From an uncultured Bacteroidota bacterium (lineage in GTDB: Bacteria; Bacteroidota; Bacteroidia; B-17B0; Aurantibacillaceae): DNA of 10,624 nucleotides. Below the pieces are notes generated by a model. That model saw only the letters and a list, made by a program, of their open reading frames with translations. It was not told the origin of the DNA and did no database searches. The stretch spans positions 1-10,624 of the forward strand of contig CAIXZI010000616.1 in assembly GCA_903923915.1 (NCBI GenBank), read 5' to 3'. Both the position numbers and the translations under genes were made by a program. Positions 6,601-10,624 of this stretch are shown here, in pieces (position 1 is the stretch's first letter; each line of letters opens with the position of its first letter).

Positions 6601-8499
6601 GTGGAATCTGTTGAAATACTTAAAAAATACTGGGGGCATAATGAGTTTCGCCCCATGCAGGCAGACATTATTAAATCTGTTTTAGCCGGAAAAGATACGC
6701 TTGCTTTATTACCCACCGGCGGCGGAAAATCTGTTTGTTACCAAATACCTGCCTTAGCTATGGAAGGTATGTGCATTGTGGTTTCTCCGCTAATTGCCTT
6801 AATGCAAGACCAGGTTGAACAGCTACAAAAGAAAGGTATTAAAGCCATTGCTATAACATCTGCCATGAATTTTAGGGAGATTGAAACAACCTTTAATAAT
6901 GCGATACACAACAGTTATAAGTTTTTATACATATCGCCTGAAAGAATACAAACCCAATTATTTTTACGAAAATTACCCTCGTTAAAAATTAATTTAATTG
7001 CAGTTGATGAAGCGCATTGCATTTCGCAATGGGGTTATGATTTTAGGCCTGCTTATCTTTCTATTAAAAAAATAAGAGAGCTAAAGCCCGAAGTGCCTTT
7101 GTTGGCAGTTACTGCAACGGCTACGCAAAAAACAGCCGATGATATTTGCAAGCAGTTAGAATTTAAAAACCCTCAAATATTTAAGACTTCGTTTGCACGG
7201 AAAAATTTGCATTACCACATCAAGCAAGATGAAAATAAAATGCAAACGCTTTTAAACTTATGCATTAAAACAAAGGGGGTTGGTATTGTGTATGTGCGCA
7301 ACCGACGTAAAACTAAAGAGATTTCTGATTTCTTAAATCAACATAAAATTAGTGCTGATTTTTATCATGCAGGTTTAGAAGCAACCGAGCGCGCCAAAAA
7401 ACAAAGCGATTGGATACATAACCGTAAACGAATTATTGTTAGCACCAACGCATTTGGCATGGGCATAGATAAGCCCGATGTGCGTTTTGTAGCTCATTTA
7501 GATTTACCGGATAGTTTAGAAGCCTGGTTTCAAGAAGCTGGCCGTGGTGGCAGAGATGGTAACATAGCCTATGCACTAACCCTGTATCATCAATCAGATA
7601 TTGTAAACCTGCAAGACCAGTTAGAGCAGGCGTTTCCAAGTATAGAGCAAATTAAACAAACCTATGCTGCTATTTGTAATTTTTATCAAATTGCCGTTGG
7701 TGCCGGACAAGGTTTAAGCGTAAATTTTAGTCTGGATGAAATAAGTGCGCGTTTTAAACTGCATCCTGTTGTAGTTTATAATTCAGTGAGGTTTTTAGAA
7801 AAAGAAAATTATTTTTCTTATACGGATACGCTGTATCAGCCTGCCCGAGTACATTTTACGGTAGGCAAAACCGAGTTGTATAATTTTCAAGTACAAAACC
7901 CTCCGTTGGATAATTTCATTAAAACATTGCTGCGTAATTATGCAGGCTTGTTTGAAGAATACATTGTTATAAACGAATTTAAAATTGCCAAAGCCATCAA
8001 ATCTGATATTGCTTATGTAAAGAAAACCTTGGAGATGCTGCATAAACTACAAATAGTAGATTACATTGCACAAACGGTCTTGCCTAAACTAATTTTTTTG
8101 CAAAGCCGTATAGACGGTAATTTTTTAACCATTTCTAAAGAAAATTACGATACGCTTAAAAAGCAGGCCGAGCAACGCATACAGGCGGTTATAGATTTTG
8201 TAGGCAATACGCATACCTGCCGTAACCGACAAATACTACAATACTTTAACGAAACTAATTTTGAAGATTGCGGCACCTGCGATGTGTGTTTAAATAAAAA
8301 TAAACAAAATAAATCAACCATATTTGTACAGATAAAAGAGCAGCTGTTAAAACTACTCGATCATAAAAATTATGAATTGAATGAGTTGGTAAGTTTGCTT
8401 TATAGATACGGAAAAGAAGATGTGGTTGATTGCATCAATCAAATGACAGACGATAAAGAATTAAAAATTAACCCCGATAAAATAGTTTCTAAAATATAA
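6601..8499 (+). CDS. recQ: RecQ-family ATP-dependent 3'-5' DNA helicase
   Basis: This helicase unwinds DNA during recombination repair and fork restart. The 632 residues show the SF2 RecQ motifs: FRPMQ (16-20), Walker A TGGGKS (39-44), SPLIALMQDQV (62-72), DEAHCISQWGYDFRP (136-150), TATAT (171-175), STNAFGMGIDKPDVR (281-295) and motif VI QEAGRGGRDG (311-320). The zinc module is C540, C557, C560 and C563 in a C-R-x(4)-L-x-Y-F context. In E. coli RecQ the equivalent cysteines follow motif VI by about 50 residues; here the distance is about 220. The extra segment includes a winged-helix-like stretch (about 377-409). I recall this arrangement as typical of Bacteroidota RecQ. No HRDC domain is visible. 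The GTG at 6601 is chosen because an in-frame stop lies at 6589-6591 and the next ATG (6655) would remove the start of the FRPMQ motif. The next gene begins 3 nt after the stop. Confidence 0.95.
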   Translation: MESVEILKKYWGHNEFRPMQADIIKSVLAGKDTLALLPTGGGKSVCYQIPALAMEGMCIVVSPLIALMQDQVEQLQKKGIKAIAITSAMNFREIETTFNNAIHNSYKFLYISPERIQTQLFLRKLPSLKINLIAVDEAHCISQWGYDFRPAYLSIKKIRELKPEVPLLAVTATATQKTADDICKQLEFKNPQIFKTSFARKNLHYHIKQDENKMQTLLNLCIKTKGVGIVYVRNRRKTKEISDFLNQHKISADFYHAGLEATERAKKQSDWIHNRKRIIVSTNAFGMGIDKPDVRFVAHLDLPDSLEAWFQEAGRGGRDGNIAYALTLYHQSDIVNLQDQLEQAFPSIEQIKQTYAAICNFYQIAVGAGQGLSVNFSLDEISARFKLHPVVVYNSVRFLEKENYFSYTDTLYQPARVHFTVGKTELYNFQVQNPPLDNFIKTLLRNYAGLFEEYIVINEFKIAKAIKSDIAYVKKTLEMLHKLQIVDYIAQTVLPKLIFLQSRIDGNFLTISKENYDTLKKQAEQRIQAVIDFVGNTHTCRNRQILQYFNETNFEDCGTCDVCLNKNKQNKSTIFVQIKEQLLKLLDHKNYELNELVSLLYRYGKEDVVDCINQMTDDKELKINPDKIVSKI

Positions 8500-8502
8500 A
8501 AC

Positions 8503-9207
8503 ATGAGCTCAACACTTTATTTATTGCCAACACCCCTTTGCAACGAACATATTTTGGCCATGACGGCGCCATACAACATATCTATTATAAACAGTTGCGA
8601 TTGTTTTATTGTAGAAGAATTAAAAACGGCGCGCAGGTATTTAAAAGCGCTTGATAGAAACTTTAATATTGATGAAAAGATTTTTTTAGAGCTAAACGAA
8701 CACACTTCTGAAACAGAAACTGCTGAAGTTTTTAAAACTTTACAAAAGCACAAAAAAATAATTTTAATGAGCGAAACCGGCTGCCCGGGTGTGGCAGACC
8801 CCGGTGCTGCTATTGTTAAGCTGGCACACGTTAATAATGTAAAAGTGGTGCCGTTAACAGGCCCTTCTTCTATTATTATGGCTATTATGTCGTCTGGTTT
8901 AAACGGACAAAATTTTGCATTTAACGGCTACCTGCCTAAAGAAAAAATACAGCGTACCCAAAAAATGAGAAACTTAGAAAGATTGGCTGCACAACAATCT
9001 CAATGGATTATTGAAACACCTTATCGTAACGTTAATTTATTGGAAGAGTTGCTTAGCACATTGGCTGCAAATACTAAAATTTGTTTAGCAGCTAATATAA
9101 ACTCAGATGCAGAGTTTATTAAAACCAAAACAGTTGCCGAATGGAAAATTTCAGAGAAAGCGCCACCTATACATAAAGTGCCTTGTGTTTTTGGCATAGG
9201 CATTTAG
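8503..9207 (+). CDS. RsmI-like SAM-dependent methyltransferase (divergent paralogue)
   Basis: This protein of 234 residues has the tetrapyrrole-methylase/RsmI fold but altered motifs. Family blocks are recognisable: LYLLPTPLCNE (5-15, RsmI has PTPIGN), MSETGCPGVADPG (89-101, RsmI has SDAGTPAISDPG), LTGPSSIIMAIMSSG (118-132), FNGYLP (140-145) and IIETPYRN (169-176, RsmI has ILYESPYRL). The AEDTR block is replaced by VEELKTARR (37-45), and the C-terminal strand is KVPCVFGIGI, not GEIVIVVEG. SAM binding is therefore likely, but the target is unknown and probably differs from C1402, since a canonical rsmI lies at 4353-5060. From memory, such second copies are common in Bacteroidota, usually annotated only as SAM-dependent methyltransferase. 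It starts 3 nt after recQ without a Shine-Dalgarno, suggesting coupling, and ends at the strong terminator at 9243-9270. Confidence 0.85.
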   Translation: MSSTLYLLPTPLCNEHILAMTAPYNISIINSCDCFIVEELKTARRYLKALDRNFNIDEKIFLELNEHTSETETAEVFKTLQKHKKIILMSETGCPGVADPGAAIVKLAHVNNVKVVPLTGPSSIIMAIMSSGLNGQNFAFNGYLPKEKIQRTQKMRNLERLAAQQSQWIIETPYRNVNLLEELLSTLAANTKICLAANINSDAEFIKTKTVAEWKISEKAPPIHKVPCVFGIGI

Positions 9208-9242
9208 TTGATTAATGTTTTACTGTAATGGTAAGGTATAAA

Positions 9243-9270
9243 AAAGCCGCTTCGTTTCTGAAGCGGCTTT
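9243..9270. terminator. Strong bidirectional intrinsic terminator between convergent genes
   Basis: AAAGCCGCTTC (9243-9253) and GAAGCGGCTTT (9260-9270) form a perfect 11-bp GC-rich stem with a six-base loop GTTTCT. Read leftward, the stem runs into six T. Read rightward, it is followed by CTTGTTTTATT. It lies in the 72-nt gap between the RsmI-like gene (rightward) and the unknown gene ending at 9280 (leftward), so it probably ends both transcripts. Confidence 0.9.
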
Positions 9271-9279
9271 CTTGTTTTA

Positions 9280-10035
9280 TTATAACACCGGTGTGCTAAA
9301 CGGCCCGTTCCAAGGGCCATCTAACTCAGGGTGTTTACTTTTTGCCCATCTAAAAAACACCACCAATATTTTATTAGCATTGTTAGTACCTGTGGCTAAT
9401 AAAAAACTGGCGTGTGATATATGTGCCATAACTAAGCGCGCATCATTAGCATCAGTAGGTAAGTTGGTAGTGCCTGCGGCAAATACAGCCCAGCTGTATT
9501 CTACCAAATCAAAGCCTGCCAGTTTATGTGCGCGTCCGCTTTGCCCCACTAAAGGGAAGCATTTGCACTTTACCACACCACCACCTTCGGGTTTTAGTTT
9601 AGGGTAAACTAAATCAGATACTGGAGTTATAATTTTTGCAGTAGCCATGCTTGGTATACTGCTGTTGTTATTACCACCTGTGCTTGGCACGGCATTGCTT
9701 ACCGATATATTAAAGGTTTCGCAATCCATAGCCGATAAGGTTAAAGTTGCTTTAATCAACTCTAATAGCTTATTGGTTTTAGCATAAGCAACTGCATTGG
9801 CAATTATAATATATAATTGCTCGGTTATAACAGTAGTGCGCTGCCCTTTTTTATCGGCATATTGTATATGCAAAGGCAACCATTGGGTTTTAAAAGCTTG
9901 CCATGCAGTTAAATTTGAGGCGGTCCAGTTAAAACGAGTTGCATTAGTTGGCGAACCCAATATTAGGTACGCGTTTGTTTTCGCTATGAAGACATCAAAG
10001 TCTGCAATTGAGCGAGGAATGAATGATTTGTCCAT
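9280..10035 (-). CDS. Hypothetical protein, two-domain, no signal peptide
   Basis: I cannot assign a function. The 251 residues have no signal peptide or membrane segment, so the protein is probably cytoplasmic unless exported by another route. Residues 1-115 look mainly helical, beginning MDKSFIPRSIADFDVF. A Gly/Asn/Ser-rich linker (about 117-128, GSTGGNNNSS-like) leads to a second part richer in beta strands. That part has a KCKCF patch (156-160), a WAVFAAGTTNLP segment (182-193) and a terminal strand VVFFRWAKSK (225-234), ending DGPWNGPFSTPVL. The final RW...GPWNGPFS pattern resembles the closing strands of fibronectin-III-like domains in Bacteroidota hypothetical proteins of similar length, from memory. 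It is read leftward, 29 nt downstream of the heptad-repeat region, and ends at the shared terminator. Frame and composition support a real gene. Confidence 0.8.
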   Translation of the reverse strand: MDKSFIPRSIADFDVFIAKTNAYLILGSPTNATRFNWTASNLTAWQAFKTQWLPLHIQYADKKGQRTTVITEQLYIIIANAVAYAKTNKLLELIKATLTLSAMDCETFNISVSNAVPSTGGNNNSSIPSMATAKIITPVSDLVYPKLKPEGGGVVKCKCFPLVGQSGRAHKLAGFDLVEYSWAVFAAGTTNLPTDANDARLVMAHISHASFLLATGTNNANKILVVFFRWAKSKHPELDGPWNGPFSTPVL

Positions 10036-10064
10036 TATTTCTAAGTTTTATAATTAAATTTCGT

Positions 10065-10331
10065 TTACTTTTTATCAAATTCCAAAGCAGGTGTCTCCAC
10101 CTGCGTAATGCCCGGCTTGACCAGCCTTCCTATCGTGCTTACCTCTGTAAGAAACGTGTTAACCTGCAAGTCGCCACGGTGTACGAGCGCATTGCTCGGA
10201 TTAGCTAACCTTGCGTCCGTGTTGACTTCTATTACGTCCGTAAATACGATTGCTTTGTTAGCGAATACGAATGCTACAAATCCGAATACGTTGGCTACAG
10301 AATTTTTTGCTATGGCTGCAAAAGGGTACAT
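10065..10331 (-). CDS. Possible small heptad-repeat protein (88 aa)
   Basis: Read leftward from the ATG at 10331, this gives 88 residues built of seven-residue units: PFAAIAK, NSVANVF, GFVAFVF, ANKAIVF, TDVIEVN, TDARLAN, PSNALVH, RGDLQVN, TFLTEVS, TIGRLVK, PGITQVE, TPALEFD, then KK. Position 6 is Val or Ala in all but the last (Phe), and positions 3-4 are mostly small or hydrophobic. I do not know this family. It lies 29 nt upstream of the 251-residue gene on the same strand, which favours a two-gene unit. Caution: the opposite strand is also open for 87 residues (10108-10371) with heptads of the form T-S-x-x-x-V-L. A 21-nt unit without stop codons keeps several frames open, so openness is weak evidence. 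I prefer the minus frame because it has a normal charged-residue content and fits its neighbour. Confidence 0.45.
   Translation of the reverse strand: MYPFAAIAKNSVANVFGFVAFVFANKAIVFTDVIEVNTDARLANPSNALVHRGDLQVNTFLTEVSTIGRLVKPGITQVETPALEFDKK
10095..10325. repeat. Degenerate 21-bp tandem repeat, 11 units
   Basis: Cut into 21-nt rows from 10095, all 11 rows have C at position 6, and 9 of 11 have A at position 5. Position 20 is G in 8 of 11. Some rows share more: CGTCCGT ends rows at 10220 and 10241, and GAATACG opens rows at 10263 and 10284. The units equal seven codons. The array overlaps the possible 88-residue gene. It has no unique spacers and is not a CRISPR. Confidence 0.7.
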
Positions 10332-10345
10332 TTTGTTGGCTTTAT

Positions 10346-10378
10346 TGTTTGCTTATCCTAAGTTACAATAAGCAAACA
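10346..10378. repeat. 11-bp perfect inverted repeat with 11-nt loop
   Basis: TGTTTGCTTAT (10346-10356) and ATAAGCAAACA (10368-10378) are exact reverse complements around CCTAAGTTACA. It lies 15 bp upstream of the ATG of the possible 88-residue gene. It could be a leader hairpin or an operator for that gene, or a transcript end for anything read rightward. No T-run follows either arm, so I do not call it a terminator. Confidence 0.6.
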
Positions 10379-10381
10379 CTA

Positions 10382-10399
10382 AAAAAGTGGCGACTTTTT
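10382..10399. other. Small AT-rich hairpin
   Basis: AAAAAGT (10382-10388) and ACTTTTT (10393-10399) form a 7-bp stem with a GGCG tetraloop. The right arm overlaps the first operator-like repeat by two bases. The T-run in the right arm would allow weak termination of rightward transcripts. It may simply reflect base composition. Confidence 0.35.
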
Positions 10400-10468
10400 A
10401 AACGGTGGTACTTTCTTTTTAAACGGTCGGTTTTAACAAAAATACGGTAGTGTTTTATATTAAACGGT
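10398..10468 (-). promoter_or_regulatory. Four phased direct repeats (ACCGTTTAA), LytTR-type operator candidate
   Basis: On the minus strand ACCGTTTAA occurs exactly at 10398-10406, 10419-10427 and 10460-10468. A degenerate copy, ACCGTATTT, lies at 10440-10448. Right ends are 21, 21 and 20 bp apart, about two helical turns, so all would face the same side of DNA. LytTR-domain response regulators (AgrA, ComE, AlgR type) bind 9-bp imperfect direct repeats of the form [TA][AC][CA]GTTN[AG][TG], 12-13 bp apart. ACCGTTTAA fits 8 of 9 positions with this spacing. The array lies between a rightward promoter (10482) and the leftward genes. The regulator itself is not in the window. Confidence 0.55.
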
Positions 10469-10481
10469 TACCATTTTTAGC

Positions 10482-10489
10482 TATATTTG
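10482..10489 (+). promoter_or_regulatory. Predicted rightward Bacteroidota -7 promoter element
   Basis: TATATTTG matches TAnnTTTG exactly, 13 bp to the right of the direct-repeat array. No TTTG is present where the -33 element should be (about 10457-10463); the last operator-like copy lies there instead. That arrangement suggests a promoter that needs an activator, as inference. Transcription would begin near 10496 and read out of the right edge of the window. Confidence 0.5.
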
Positions 10490-10624
10490 TTTTGCAAACT
10501 TTATAAAGAATTAAAAAACAAGAAATAAAACAGAGGTAGTAAAAAACAAAACCGGGCAAAGCCAACTATTTTTGGTTGTTTTTAAAGGGTTTTGCGTAGA
10601 AAAACCCTTTATATAAACAAGTTA
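10490..10624 (+). other. Long A-rich leader without start codon
   Basis: These 135 bases contain no ATG or GTG on the plus strand and no reading frame I would call on either strand. If the promoter at 10482 is real, this is an untranslated leader of a gene beyond the right edge. It carries a hairpin at 10583-10611. No riboswitch, tRNA or known leader motif was recognised. Confidence 0.4.
10583..10611. other. 11-bp hairpin in the leader
   Basis: TAAAGGGTTTT (10583-10593) pairs exactly with AAAACCCTTTA (10601-10611) around a GCGTAGA loop. No T-run follows on either strand, so it is not a typical intrinsic terminator. It could be a regulatory leader structure or a protein-binding site. Confidence 0.5.

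Noticed and set aside
9272..9607. Rightward 111-codon frame opposite the 251-residue gene
   Set aside because: It starts just after the terminator, is antisense to a better-supported gene, and reads as a low-charge shadow translation.
9797..10057. Rightward 86-codon frame opposite the start of the 251-residue gene
   Set aside because: Antisense shadow with no promoter or recognisable domain.
10095..10325. CRISPR array
   Set aside because: The 21-bp units are contiguous and diverged, with no repeat-spacer alternation and no cas genes in the window.
9280..10331. Diversity-generating retroelement or other repeat-based mutator
   Set aside because: No reverse transcriptase and no template/variable repeat pair differing at adenines was seen.
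10398..10468. Replication iterons or origin
   Set aside because: The phased repeats resemble iterons, but no rep gene or DnaA box is visible, and a promoter site lies 13 bp away.

Overview
The window looks like chromosomal DNA from a member of the Bacteroidota. The DNA is AT-rich and Shine-Dalgarno sequences are mostly missing. The promoter-like sites fit the Bacteroidota -7 consensus TAnnTTTG. Exported proteins have signal peptides ending in Ser-Gln or Ala-Gln. The SpoT, RecQ, RsmI and RsmI-like proteins all have the form I remember from that phylum. Genus cannot be judged from the sequence alone.

Left half (about 1-5060, minus strand): a co-directional run reads leftward in the order rsmI (16S rRNA 2'-O-methyltransferase), corA (divalent cation transporter), rel/spoT (bifunctional (p)ppGpp synthetase/hydrolase), then the N-terminal 345 residues of a membrane sensor protein, probably a histidine kinase, which runs off the left edge. 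Junctions are tight (26-nt overlap, 61-nt gap, 8-nt gap). One exact TAnnTTTG site lies in front of rsmI, so an operon is likely. It would combine ribosome modification, Mg2+ transport and stringent-response control.

Middle (5061-6600): a divergent promoter region is followed by two rightward genes for exported proteins. One is a very basic small protein with repeated GG-x-F motifs; the other is a predicted outer-membrane beta-barrel. A perfect AT-rich hairpin follows, then a REP-like imperfect palindrome of a type common between Bacteroidota genes.

Right-centre (6601-9270): recQ (GTG start, Zn-binding module displaced by a large insertion) and a divergent RsmI-like methyltransferase form a two-gene unit with a 3-nt gap. 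It ends at a strong bidirectional terminator shared with a convergent leftward gene.

Right end (9280-10624): a leftward 251-residue protein of unknown function is preceded by a region (10095-10325) built on a 21-bp periodicity, equal to seven codons. That region is open on both strands; a leftward 88-residue heptad-repeat protein is the preferred but uncertain reading. The last 290 bases hold no gene. They carry an inverted repeat, four copies of an ACCGTTTAA-like site spaced 21, 21 and 20 bp, an exact TATATTTG promoter site pointing right, and a long ATG-less leader with an 11-bp hairpin. The array resembles the direct-repeat operators of LytTR-family response regulators and is the most interesting non-coding signal here.
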